Shown: positions 42,033-50,790, numbered from the stretch's first letter. The stretch: DNA of 64,000 nucleotides from Nitrospirillum sp034427435 (GCF_034427435.1 NZ_JAXQNP010000003.1:992001-1056000); one strand, 5' to 3'. Numbers and translations are program-made. Notes: generated by a model not told the origin, from the sequence alone.

Positions 42033-42063
42033 TCTTTTGGGTCAGCTCAGTCTTTTGGGTCAG
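42033..42063. repeat. Tandem 18-bp duplication carrying a stop codon
   Basis: TCTTTTGGGTCAG occurs twice (42033-42045 and 42051-42063), 18 bases apart. On the minus strand each copy begins with CTGACCC, whose TGA is the cytidylyltransferase stop in the first copy. It is a recent small duplication between two genes. Confidence 0.7.
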
Positions 42064-42824
42064 ACCAGGGGCTTCTGCACCACGTCGCGGTTCAGCAGCC
42101 CCCAATCGGGATGCCGGCGCAGCACGTCCAGACAATCGGTCCAGGTGAAGTGCGGCTTCGCCGGCAATAACTCTTCAAGCAAACGGCGGACCAGTTGGAA
42201 ATCCTCCACCGTGTCCACGCACCAGCGTTGCATCCCCATCTCCACCGGCGCCGGTCCCTCGGGCGGCAGGGCGCCCAGGCGGAAGCGGTCAGGGCGGCGG
42301 TAGATGAAGGGCGTCACATGCTCACGCTCGAAGGGTTCCCTCGCCTCTTGCCACGCCGCCCGCAAAGCCGTCATTGACATGGCTTCGGCATCCAGGCCGC
42401 GCGGATAATGGCCGATGTCGACGGCGGCATGGTCCAGGGGCGGATCGGCCGCCAGGAACAGGGCCAGCAGGCGGTCGATCAAGCCCGGGTCGATCAGGGG
42501 GCAGTCGCCCGTCACCCGCACCACCACGTCGGCCCGATGGGCAAGGGCGGCCCGGCAAAAACGATCCAGGACATCCGGCTCGCTGCCGCGGAAGCAGGCC
42601 ACGCCCAAGTCGCGGCACAGGTCGGCGATAGGATCGTCCGCCGGCCGGTCGCTGGTGGCCACCACCACCTCGTCCACCCGGGTGGCACGGCGCAGGCGGT
42701 CGATCTGATGGGCCAGCAGGGGCTTGCCCGCCACGGTGAGCAGCACCTTGCCCGGCAGGCGGGTCGATCCCATGCGCGCCTGGGTGATGCAGACGACGCG
42801 CGGTTTCTGGGCCGGGGCGGTCAC
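42060..42824 (-). CDS. SpsF-type cytidylyltransferase / glycosyltransferase-family protein
   Basis: A 254-residue nucleotidyltransferase of the SpsF (COG1861) family related to CMP-Kdo synthetase. N-terminal ITQARMGSTRLPGKVL is the nucleotide loop; DVVVRVTGDCPLIDPGLIDRLL carries the metal Asp; ERPW-type endings are replaced by RFRLGALPP. It overlaps pseI by four bases and is the expected CMP-activating enzyme for the nonulosonic acid made by PseI, replacing the usual PseF. Substrate is inferred from context. Confidence 0.85.
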   Translation of the reverse strand: MTAPAQKPRVVCITQARMGSTRLPGKVLLTVAGKPLLAHQIDRLRRATRVDEVVVATSDRPADDPIADLCRDLGVACFRGSEPDVLDRFCRAALAHRADVVVRVTGDCPLIDPGLIDRLLALFLAADPPLDHAAVDIGHYPRGLDAEAMSMTALRAAWQEAREPFEREHVTPFIYRRPDRFRLGALPPEGPAPVEMGMQRWCVDTVEDFQLVRRLLEELLPAKPHFTWTDCLDVLRRHPDWGLLNRDVVQKPLV

Positions 42825-43873
42825 GGCTGGACCATGCCCCAGTCAAGCGGCTGGCCGGCCTCCAGGTCCCGGGCGGCGTGGGCGCCCAGTACCTGGTCCA
42901 GATGCTTGGGCGGCAGCCCCAGGCCCGGCCGAACGGAGCGGACGTTGGCGGGCGTGAACGCCTCCCCCGCCTTGACCGGCGACGAGACGTAGAGGGAGCG
43001 GCGGAAGGACCGGCCACCCGCCTCCGACGGCTTAACCGCGTAGCCGACCTGGCCCAGCGCCGCATGGGCCACACGGCAGGCGTCCGCCATGGCCTTGAAC
43101 TCCGCCGGCTCCAGGGAGAAGGAGGCGTCGACGCCACCCTCGGCCCGCGACAGGGTCAGGTGCTTTTCAATGACCACGGCGCCCAGCGCCACCGCCGCCA
43201 CCGGCACGGCAATGCCGTGGGTATGGTCGGACAGGCCGGCGGGCACTCCGAAGGCCTGGGCCAGGTGGGGAATGGTGCGCAGATCGCACTCCTCCGGCGG
43301 GGTAGGATAGCCGCTGGTGCAGTGGAGCAGCACGGGGTCGGGCGTGCCCGCCGGCGCCGCCGCGCGCGCCGCCGACACCGCGTCGTCGATTTCACCCAGC
43401 GTGGCCATGCCGGTGGAGATGATCAACGGCTTGCCCTTGGAGGCGGCGTAGCGGATCAGCGGCAGGTCCACGATCTCGTACGACGCGATCTTGAAGGCCG
43501 GCGCGCCCAGCCGGTCGAGAAGGTCCACGGCCGTGGGATCGAAGGGGGAGCTGAAAAGGGTGATGCCGATGGTGGCGGCATGGGCGAACAGCTGGGGGTG
43601 CCAAGCCCAGGGGGTGTGCGCCTCCTCATACAACTCGTGCAGGCTGCGGCCGTCCCAGGGGCCGCCATGGATCTGGAATTCCGGCCGGTCGGACTTCAGG
43701 GTGATGGTGTCGGCGGTGTAGGTCTGCAGCTTCACCGCGTCCGCCCCCGCCTCCTTGGCGGCGTCGATGAGGCGGAGCGCGCGCTCGATCTCCCCCTTAT
43801 GATTGCCGGACATCTCGGCGATCAGGTAAGGCGCCTGGCCGGCGCGGAAGGTGAGACGGGCGGGATCGGACAT
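42821..43873 (-). CDS. pseI: Pseudaminic acid synthase
   Basis: NeuB-family synthase of 350 residues that condenses phosphoenolpyruvate with 2,4-diacetamido-2,4,6-trideoxy-L-altrose. Start at 43873 (MSDPARLTF) has GAGGG about 10 bases upstream; the longer frame upstream shows no similarity. Core motifs are PYLIAEMSGNHKGEIERALRLI, ADAVKLQTYTADTITL, PFKIASYEI-like APAFKIASYEIVDLPLI, SDHTHGIAVPVAAVALGAVVIEKHLTL, and a C-terminal SAF (antifreeze-like) domain RSLYVSSPVKAGEAFTPANVRSVRPG. The MSGNH phrase favours PseI over NeuB. First gene of a five-gene operon with cytidylyltransferase, ACP, hydrolase and ACP. Confidence 0.93.
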   Translation of the reverse strand: MSDPARLTFRAGQAPYLIAEMSGNHKGEIERALRLIDAAKEAGADAVKLQTYTADTITLKSDRPEFQIHGGPWDGRSLHELYEEAHTPWAWHPQLFAHAATIGITLFSSPFDPTAVDLLDRLGAPAFKIASYEIVDLPLIRYAASKGKPLIISTGMATLGEIDDAVSAARAAAPAGTPDPVLLHCTSGYPTPPEECDLRTIPHLAQAFGVPAGLSDHTHGIAVPVAAVALGAVVIEKHLTLSRAEGGVDASFSLEPAEFKAMADACRVAHAALGQVGYAVKPSEAGGRSFRRSLYVSSPVKAGEAFTPANVRSVRPGLGLPPKHLDQVLGAHAARDLEAGQPLDWGMVQP

Positions 43874-43995
43874 GGCGCGGACCCTCAAAGGCGAAAAGCT
43901 TACAAAGCTGTGGCCCCTTGATAGCACCTTGCGGGGGGCGGCTGGAATGCGCTTCGATAGGGCCGGCTCGCGACCCGAAAGCCCGGAGAGGCGCC

Positions 43996-44781
43996 ATGCA
44001 GCCCAATGCCCAGGATATAGACGACTTGATTGAAGCCGCCGTGGAAGAGACCCGGCGCGATGACGACCGGACGCCGTCCGTGGTCGCCCTGCAGGGTATG
44101 GGCACACCGGAGGGGCTGGCCCGCATGCTGGACCTCAGCCTATCCCCAGACCCAATCCGGCGCCGTTTGGCTGCCTGCGTCCTGGGACAGATGCATGCCC
44201 CCACGCAAAAATGCGCTGGCGATCGGGCTTTTCCCGAACCCGCATGCGATGCCCTGCTGCATCTGCTTAAGGATGAGGACGTAGGCGTCATGGTGGAGGC
44301 CATCTTCGCCCTGGGCCATCTGCGCAACCACCGCTGCGACACGGCCTTGGCCGCGTTGCGCCATCACCAGGACTCACACGTCCGTTACGCCATCGCCTTC
44401 GCGCTGTGCGGCGGCACCTCAAGCGTTGCGGTGGAAGCCTTGCTCGCGCTGATGGACGACCCTTATGACCGTGCCCGAGATTGGGCGACGACGGGCATCG
44501 GCCATTGCCCCGAGTTGGACGGTCCCGAAATCCGCACCGCCCTGCTGCGCCGGACTGCGGATGACGACGTCTTTACCCGAGCGGAGGCGATGCATGGGCT
44601 GGCCCGGCGTCGGGACGCACGAGTATTGCCGCCGCTGCTTCATGCACTGAGCAGCGACCATCTCGTGCCCCACCTGTTCTTTGACGCCGCTCTCACCTAT
44701 CTCGGCCTTGAAGCAGACGCGGACATTGAAGATGAGGACTTGATGGTCCTGCTGCGGGCGCGGATGGAGAAAGAAAACTAA
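43996..44781 (+). CDS. HEAT-repeat protein
   Basis: A 261-residue helical-repeat protein starting MQPNAQDIDDLIEAAV with GGAGAGG 4 bases upstream. Repeats such as CDALLHLLKDEDVGVMVEAIFALGHLRNHRCDTALAALRHHQDSHVRYAIAFAL and VEALLALMDDPYDRARDWATTGIG are HEAT/PBS-lyase-like. No catalytic motif is seen, so it is most likely a protein-binding scaffold. It is divergent from pseI and convergent with kdsD; no functional tie is evident. The AT content is a little higher than that of neighbours. Confidence 0.75.
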   Translation: MQPNAQDIDDLIEAAVEETRRDDDRTPSVVALQGMGTPEGLARMLDLSLSPDPIRRRLAACVLGQMHAPTQKCAGDRAFPEPACDALLHLLKDEDVGVMVEAIFALGHLRNHRCDTALAALRHHQDSHVRYAIAFALCGGTSSVAVEALLALMDDPYDRARDWATTGIGHCPELDGPEIRTALLRRTADDDVFTRAEAMHGLARRRDARVLPPLLHALSSDHLVPHLFFDAALTYLGLEADADIEDEDLMVLLRARMEKEN

Positions 44782-44786
44782 CCCCC

Positions 44787-45797
44787 TCACCCCGCCGTGC
44801 GCGCCACGTCCAAGCCGGCCAGGTCGTGCATGCGCAGGAGGCCCAGCACCTTGTTGTCCGCGTCCACCACCGGCAGGACATAGACCTGCGAGGGGCTTTC
44901 CATCTGGGCCAGGGCCGCCATGGCCGTGGTGCCGGTGCGGCAGGTGCGGGGCTTGGGCGTCATCAGGGCGCGGGTGTCGCGGTCCAGCAGATCCTTGCCC
45001 ACGCGGGCCAGGCCGCGACGGATGTCGCCGTCGGTGATGAGGCCCAGCAGCCGGTCGTCCGCGTCAACCACCAGGGCGGCGCCGGAAGGGTGGCGGGTCA
45101 TTTCCAGCAGGGTTTCCAGGATGGGCCGGTCGGGTCCCACCAGGGCCACATGGTCCGGCGCCCTGGCCATCAGGTCATCGACATACGCGCCCAGCACCAC
45201 GCCCAGGGTGCCACCGGGGTGGTTGCGGCCGAAATCCTTGGCGGTGAAGCCCTTTTGCGTCGCCACCGCCACCACCAGGGCGTCGGCGAAGGCCAGCATG
45301 GCGGTGGTGCTGGCCGTCGGCAGCTTGGTGTCCGTCGCCTCGGACTCCACATGGACCTTCAGCGTCCAGTCGGCCATGCGCGACAGGGTGGAGGGCACGC
45401 GGCCCACCATGGCCGCCACCTTCACGCCGCGCGGCTGGGCCGCCTTGGCCACGTCCACCAGTTCCTGGGTCTGGCCGCTGTTGGACAGCAGGATCAGCAG
45501 GTCGCCCTCGCGCAGCAGGCCCAGTTCGCCGTGCAGGCTGTCGATGGCGCTGTAATAAAAGGCGCGGGCGCCGATGCTGGCCAGCTTGCTGGCGAACTGC
45601 CGCGCCACCAAACCGGATTTGCCGATGCCGGCCACCAGGGTGTTGCCGTGTTCGCCGCAGATGTGGGCGACCACGTCCAGGAAGTCGCCGTCCAGCGCCT
45701 CCACCTGGTGCAGGACGGCGTTGGCCTCGATGCGCAACAGATCGGAAGCGGCGGCAAGGGCGGCGGCGCGGTCGATGGTCATGCGGACGGTATCCAT
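44787..45797 (-). CDS. kdsD: Arabinose-5-phosphate isomerase (KdsD/KpsF type)
   Basis: Isomerase of 336 residues converting ribulose 5-phosphate to arabinose 5-phosphate for Kdo. The SIS domain (about 35-185) contains IGKSGLVARQFASKLASIG and LLILLSNSGQTQEL with the catalytic region TASTTAMLAFADALVVAV and RNHPGGTLG. Two CBS domains follow (about 205-260 and 275-335: GLITDGDIRRGL, PVVDADNKVLGLLRMHDL). The start at 45797 (MDTVRMTIDRA) is weakly supported; ATG at 45782 is an alternative. It sits beside the TPR-glycosyltransferases and so may supply a capsule or glycan cluster. Confidence 0.92.
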   Translation of the reverse strand: MDTVRMTIDRAAALAAASDLLRIEANAVLHQVEALDGDFLDVVAHICGEHGNTLVAGIGKSGLVARQFASKLASIGARAFYYSAIDSLHGELGLLREGDLLILLSNSGQTQELVDVAKAAQPRGVKVAAMVGRVPSTLSRMADWTLKVHVESEATDTKLPTASTTAMLAFADALVVAVATQKGFTAKDFGRNHPGGTLGVVLGAYVDDLMARAPDHVALVGPDRPILETLLEMTRHPSGAALVVDADDRLLGLITDGDIRRGLARVGKDLLDRDTRALMTPKPRTCRTGTTAMAALAQMESPSQVYVLPVVDADNKVLGLLRMHDLAGLDVARTAG

Positions 45798-45910
45798 TAC
45801 CTTGAGGTCGAGGCGGGCCGGCGATGGGCCCGGGAAATTTGCGCAACGGTTTAGCGCAAAGGGCAGATGCCCACCACGCGCCAGATCACACCGGCAGCCG
45901 TGTGCCATGC

Positions 45911-45943
45911 GTATGGTGGGGCGTATGGTGGGGCGTATGGGGG
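45911..45943. repeat. 12-bp tandem repeat GTATGGTGGGGC
   Basis: Two full copies (45911-45922 and 45923-45934) and a partial third lie between kdsD and the OGT-like gene. The region is otherwise without features. Short G-rich repeats can vary in length between strains. Confidence 0.7.
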
Positions 45944-45957
45944 GGTTACGGCCACCC

Positions 45958-48078
45958 CTATACGTCCAAGTCAAAGCCCACGGGCGCTTGGCGGGCCCGC
46001 GCCCGGTCCGCCATACGGGCGTACGCCCGTTCCAACCGGCGGCAGAAGGCATCGGTGTCGAAGGGGCCGCCTGGTCGCGTCCGCGCCGTGGCCAGCCGGG
46101 TGCGTACGTCCGCCAGACGCGCGGGGTTCCTGGCAAAATCCAAGGCCGTGGCCTCGTACGCCGCGAGGTCGTACGTCACCAGGTCGGGCAGATCCAGGGC
46201 CATCAGAAGGCTGGCCGCGACCCGCGACGCGAAGGGACCGCCGGCGCGGGTGAGGACCGGCAGCCCGGCATAGAGCGCGTCCGCCGCCGTGGTGTGGGCA
46301 TTGAACGGATGGGTGTCCAGGAACAGATCGGCGCAGGCGTGGCGGGCCAAATGATCGGCCATGCGGGCCTTGGGCAAGGCTGGCGCCACCACCAACCGGG
46401 CCGGGTCGACCCCATGGTGCGACAGCATTGCCTGCAACGCTGGCAGCGCCGCCCGGGGATCCAGAAGCCACAGGACCGACGCCGGCAGGGCGGCCAGCAG
46501 ACGCGCCCAGCAGGCGACCACGTCCGGCGTCAATTTCTGGGCGGCGTTGAAGCAGGCGAAGACGAAGGCGTCCGCCGGCAAGCCCCAGTCGGCGCGGGTG
46601 CTGGGCGGCCCGATGGAGCGCCCAGCATCGTTGGCTTGGTAGCAGCCGGGCAGGCGCACCACCGCCTCATCCCAATACACCGCGCGGTCCGGGGGCAGCA
46701 CCACGGCATCGGCCAGGACATAGTCGGCACCGGCGCCCCGGCCCAAGGTGCCGGGATAACCCAGATATTGCACCTGGACCGCCGCCGGGCGCAGCGCGAC
46801 GATGCCGGGACGCCCGCCCTCGGTATAGCCCTTGAGGTCCACCAGGATGTCCACCCCGGCGGTGCGGATGGCCTGGGCCGCCGCCCGGTCGTCCATCCCG
46901 CGCAGATCGATGAAGCGGTCCGCCCCGGCCATGAGCCGGGCACGCATGGCGCTGCCGTCGTCGGGACCGTAGGAGAAGGCGGTGACGGTGACGGCCGCGC
47001 GGTCGTGCCGCTCCAGCACGCCGGCCATGAGATAGGCCGTGGGATGCTGGTGCCAGTCGGCGGACAGATAACCAAGGCGCAGCGGCTTTCCGGCCGTTCC
47101 CAGGCTGGCCGGCGGCAGGGGCGGCCCCGCGGCGCGGGCCACGGCGGCGGCGTGCAGGCGGGCCGCGCGCTGGTGCCAGGCCTCGTCCACAGTCAAGCAC
47201 AGCAAACTGAAGGGCGGCGCGCTGTCGTCGCCGGCCTCGATGGCCGCCAGCAGGTCGGGGGTCAGGGCCGCGACATCGTCCCACAGGCACAGGCGCGCGT
47301 TGACGTGGACCAGATGGGCCAGGGCCCCCGCCCGCCGGCTGGTGTCCTGGCGCAAGGCCGCCTGCAGGCAGGGGATCGCCGCCAGGTCCCGATGCCGGCG
47401 CTGCAGCAGCGTGCCCAGGTTCAGCCAAGCGTCGGCCATGTCGGGCCGTTCCGCGGTCAGAATGCGGTATTCCGCCTCCGCCGCGTCCAGGTCGCCGCGA
47501 TCCTCCAGGACGGACGCCAGGTTGAAGCGGGCGTTGGCCTGCGCCGGGTCGGCGGCCAGCGCCCCGCGCAGGACGGATTCCGCCTCGGCCAGGCGGCCCA
47601 GGCGATGCAGGGCCACGCCCAGGTTGACGCGCGCTGGGCCGTGGGCAGGGTCCAGTGCCACCGCCTGTTCCAGGGGCGCCAACGCCTCCGCTGGCCGCTC
47701 CAGGGTCAAGAGCAGGGTCCCCAAGGCGAAGGCGGCCCCAACGTGGGTGCCGTCACGGGCCAGGGCGGCGCGGAACGCCGCCTCCGCCGCCGGCATGCGG
47801 CCGACCGCGGCGCGCAGGCGGCCCAGGTTGGTCAGGATTTCCGCATCCGGCCGCAGGGCGGCGGCGCGGGCCGCCAGTCCCTCGCCCGCCGCCGGATCCC
47901 CCTGCTGGCCACGCAACACGCCCAGCAGGTGCAAGGCGTCCGGCTGATGCGGCGCCGACGCCAGCACCTGGGCATACAGGGCCGCCGCCTCATCCAGGGC
48001 GCCGGCCTGGTGCCGGGCCACGGCCTGGGCCAGGAGTTCACCGATGGCAACTCCGGGCCCGGTGCCCTCCCCGGTCAT
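45958..48078 (-). CDS. TPR protein with O-GlcNAc-transferase-like (GT41) domain
   Basis: A 706-residue SPINDLY/OGT-type glycosyltransferase. Residues about 10-250 hold tetratricopeptide repeats (e.g. ARVNLGVALHRLGRLAEAESVLRGAL, ARFNLASVLEDRGDLDAAEAEYRI). The C-terminal GT41 domain runs from about 325: RLGYLSADWHQHPTAYLM, DILVDLKGYTEGGRPGIVALRPAAVQVQYLGYPGT, ADYVLADAVVLPP and FNAAQKLTPDVV. It would transfer a sugar from a nucleotide donor to protein Ser/Thr, with TPRs binding the acceptor. It overlaps the preceding TPR-glycosyltransferase gene by four bases. With PseI and PseG nearby, flagellin is a plausible acceptor, comparable to Caulobacter FlmG. Confidence 0.92.
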   Translation of the reverse strand: MTGEGTGPGVAIGELLAQAVARHQAGALDEAAALYAQVLASAPHQPDALHLLGVLRGQQGDPAAGEGLAARAAALRPDAEILTNLGRLRAAVGRMPAAEAAFRAALARDGTHVGAAFALGTLLLTLERPAEALAPLEQAVALDPAHGPARVNLGVALHRLGRLAEAESVLRGALAADPAQANARFNLASVLEDRGDLDAAEAEYRILTAERPDMADAWLNLGTLLQRRHRDLAAIPCLQAALRQDTSRRAGALAHLVHVNARLCLWDDVAALTPDLLAAIEAGDDSAPPFSLLCLTVDEAWHQRAARLHAAAVARAAGPPLPPASLGTAGKPLRLGYLSADWHQHPTAYLMAGVLERHDRAAVTVTAFSYGPDDGSAMRARLMAGADRFIDLRGMDDRAAAQAIRTAGVDILVDLKGYTEGGRPGIVALRPAAVQVQYLGYPGTLGRGAGADYVLADAVVLPPDRAVYWDEAVVRLPGCYQANDAGRSIGPPSTRADWGLPADAFVFACFNAAQKLTPDVVACWARLLAALPASVLWLLDPRAALPALQAMLSHHGVDPARLVVAPALPKARMADHLARHACADLFLDTHPFNAHTTAADALYAGLPVLTRAGGPFASRVAASLLMALDLPDLVTYDLAAYEATALDFARNPARLADVRTRLATARTRPGGPFDTDAFCRRLERAYARMADRARARQAPVGFDLDV

Positions 48079-49550
48079 GGGGCCAGCCAGGCGCCCAGCC
48101 GGGCGGTGAGGCGCGACAGCGGCGCCCGCCAGTCGCCCATCTCCTCCTGCCGCAATTGCAGCAGGCTGGGATACCAGGGGCTGTCCAACCGCCCCTTTTG
48201 CCAGCGCCAGCAGCCATCATAGCGGTTCAGCAGCCAGACCGGCCGGCCTAGCGCACCCGCCAAATGGGCGACGGAGGTGTCGACGGTGACCACCAGGTCC
48301 AAGTTGGCCACCAGGGCCGCCGTGTCGGCGTAATCCGCCAGATCCGCCGTCCAATCGGTCAGCGCCAAGCCAGCGGGTGCGGCGGAAGCACCTTTTTGCA
48401 GGCTGATAAAGGCCGCCTGGCCGGCGAAGCGCGCCAGGGGCGCCAGCAGCGCCGGGTCCAGGCTGCGCCTGGCGTCGACGGGATTGCCGGGCGCCCCCGC
48501 CCAGCACAGCCCCACGCGGCGCCGGCCGGCAGCGACCGCGTTCAGCCGGCTGCCGAAGGCCGCCACCTGGGCGGGATCCGGCGTGAGATAGGGCCGGTCT
48601 ATGGCCAGGTCGGCGGCGGTGGCCAAGCCCAGCCGCGCCGGCAGGCTGAGCAGCGGGCAATAGGCGTCGTACGCCGGCAGGGGATCCGCCGTGGACACGA
48701 CCTGCGCCACCCCGGGAGCCGTCGCCAGCAGGCGCGCCAGTTCCGGCTGGCAGGCCAGGATGACCCGGGCGCCCTTGGCCGCCAGCGGGGCGATGAAGCG
48801 CGCGAACTGCAGGCTATCCCCCCGCCCCTGTTCGCTGTGGACCAGGATGGTCCGGCCGGCCGGGTCGGCGCCATCCCATTCCGCCCCCGGCGGACGGGCC
48901 AGAGCGTGCCCGGGCCGGTGGCGCCGCCCCTCGAACTGGGGCCAGCCGGCGGCGTAATCACCGGCCATCAGCAGGGCGACGGCCAGATCCCAGCGCGCCT
49001 CCGCCCCCTGCTGGTCCAAGGGCCGGCCCGGCGGGGGCGTGGTGATCTCCACCGCCCGGCGCAGAAGGGTCAGCGCGCGGGGCAACTGCCCCCGGTCGGT
49101 CAGGGCGACCCCCAGGTTGATGAGGGTGGCGGCGTGATCGGGCCCTAGAGGCAAGGCCCGGTCCAGACAGGCGATGGCGGCGGCCAGGCGGCCGGTGGCG
49201 TGCAGCAGGCCGCCCAGGTTGGCCATGGCGTCCACATGACCAGGATCAATGGCAAGCGCCTGGCGATAGGCTTCTTCTGCCAGATCGAATCGGCCTTGGG
49301 CCTTCAGGGCCGTGCCCAGGTTGCTGCGATAGCTGGGATTGTCCGGGGCCACCGCCGCCGCCAGCGTCATGCTCTCTGTGGCGCCGTCCAGGTCGCCCAG
49401 TTGCACGCGGGCCAAGCCCAGCAGGTGCAGGGCCGCGTGGTTGCGCGGCTCCGCGTCGAGGATGCGGCCATAGAGGGTCACCGCCGCGTCCAACCGGCCG
49501 GCGACGTGATGCTCATAGGCAGCGGAGAGGGCTTCGGTCACACTGGCCAT
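48075..49550 (-). CDS. TPR protein with GT9-like glycosyltransferase domain
   Basis: A 491-residue protein starting MASVTEALSAAYEHHVAG at 49550 (the longer upstream frame overlaps a divergent gene). TPRs at about 1-175 (EPRNHAALHLLGLARVQLGDLDGA, DAMANLGGLLHATGRLAAAI). The C-terminal domain from about 200 resembles heptosyltransferase-type GT-B enzymes: HSEQGRGDSLQFARFIAPLAAKGARVILACQP, CWAGAPGNPVDARRSLDP, LVVTVDTSVAHLAGALGRPVW. Its stop overlaps the OGT-like start (ATGA), so the two form a unit. Acceptor and sugar unknown; protein glycosylation is likely (inference). Confidence 0.9.
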   Translation of the reverse strand: MASVTEALSAAYEHHVAGRLDAAVTLYGRILDAEPRNHAALHLLGLARVQLGDLDGATESMTLAAAVAPDNPSYRSNLGTALKAQGRFDLAEEAYRQALAIDPGHVDAMANLGGLLHATGRLAAAIACLDRALPLGPDHAATLINLGVALTDRGQLPRALTLLRRAVEITTPPPGRPLDQQGAEARWDLAVALLMAGDYAAGWPQFEGRRHRPGHALARPPGAEWDGADPAGRTILVHSEQGRGDSLQFARFIAPLAAKGARVILACQPELARLLATAPGVAQVVSTADPLPAYDAYCPLLSLPARLGLATAADLAIDRPYLTPDPAQVAAFGSRLNAVAAGRRRVGLCWAGAPGNPVDARRSLDPALLAPLARFAGQAAFISLQKGASAAPAGLALTDWTADLADYADTAALVANLDLVVTVDTSVAHLAGALGRPVWLLNRYDGCWRWQKGRLDSPWYPSLLQLRQEEMGDWRAPLSRLTARLGAWLAP

Positions 49551-49637
49551 GGCGGCAGAATGAGGGTTCCGGGGCGGCGGGACAAGAGCGGGCAGATAGC
49601 AGCCGGATAAGAGGCCCGGCCGATTAGGGGCTGGGAA

Positions 49638-50772
49638 ATGAGAATGGATGCGGGAATGACGGACAGGTTGGCGGCGATGCGGGCGGCGTTGGCACCGGAG
49701 GACTACGGCGCCGCCACTGCGGCGGGGGAGACGGCAAGGCTGTTCGCCCGCCTCTGGCACTTCGTGGGATTCAGTGACGAGTTGCAGACGCCTGACGGCT
49801 ATCTGGTGCGGACCATCGCCGGCGTGCCGGTGGTGGTTCAGCGCTTCGACGAGGATATCCGCGCCTTCCGCGACATCTGTTCCCACCGTCATGCGCGCCT
49901 GCACCGGGGGGACTGCGGCCACGGCCCCCTGCGCTGCCCCTATCATGGCTGGACCTATAATCGCGACGGCGTGCCGGCGGGCATCCCGGGCAACGATCCG
50001 TGCTTCCAACTGGACAAGGCGGACAAGGCGGCGTTGGCCCTGACGCGGTATGAGGTGGCATCGCGCGGGCGCTTCGTCTTCGTCCGCCTGGTTCCTGGCG
50101 GCCCGTCCCTGGACGACTGGCTGGGCCCGCTGGGCGCCTGGCTGGACGCCGTGTCCGACGGCTTCTCCCCCCTTCGACCAGGCGCCGCTGGACTGGCGGG
50201 CCGACTGGAAGGTGGGGATGGAGAATGTGCTGGAGGTCTATCACGTCGACGCCGTGCATCCGGAAACCTTCCGCACGGTCACGGCCGGCACCTGGATCTG
50301 CGCCGAGCATGGTCCCCACAGCACCGGCACCATCGGCCTCACCACCGAAACCCGCCGCTGGTGGGACGGGGTGGCTAAGCGGCTGAAGCTGACGCCGCTG
50401 ACCGAGTTCACCGATTACGACCACGCCATCATCTTTCCCAACCTGGCCATCGGCCTGACCGCTGGCCTGATGGCCAGCGTACAGACGTACGAGCCGCTGT
50501 ATGCGCCGGATGGCGCGGTGCTGCCCGGCCGTTGCCATCTGCGCTATCGCCTGTCACTGGCCAAGGCGCAGCCGGGGGCCAGCGCCGCCGCCCGCCAGGG
50601 TGTGGAAGGGCACCTGGCCGACTTCAACCGCCGTCTGCTGGCGGAGGACCAGTCCGTGGCGGAAGCCGCCTGGGCCGGCAGCCAGCAGGCCGACCGGCCA
50701 GCCCTGCTGGGCCATAACGAGGGGCGCATCCGCGCCTTTCATACCGCCTGGCTGGGGGAGATGGGCCGGTAG
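49638..50772 (+). pseudogene. Fused Rieske ring-hydroxylating oxygenase alpha subunit, frameshifted
   Basis: About 378 residues after frame correction. Rieske motif RDICSHRHARLHRGDCG...RCPYHGW at about 85-110 and catalytic motif ENVLEVYHVDAVH at about 195-210, with the last ligand in AEDQSVAE. The first frame runs 49638-50170 and continues in another frame from about 50173; the join is in a C6 run (50167-50172) where five C restore GFSPFDQAPLDWRADWKVG. The parts on both sides are well conserved, so a sequencing slip is possible. Unlike the split version at 14976-16327, here Rieske and catalytic domains are on one chain. Divergent from the TPR-glycosyltransferase pair. Substrate unknown. Start uncertain among ATGs at 49638, 49644 and 49656. 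Confidence 0.85.
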
Positions 50773-50790
50773 AAACGCGGGTAAACGCCG

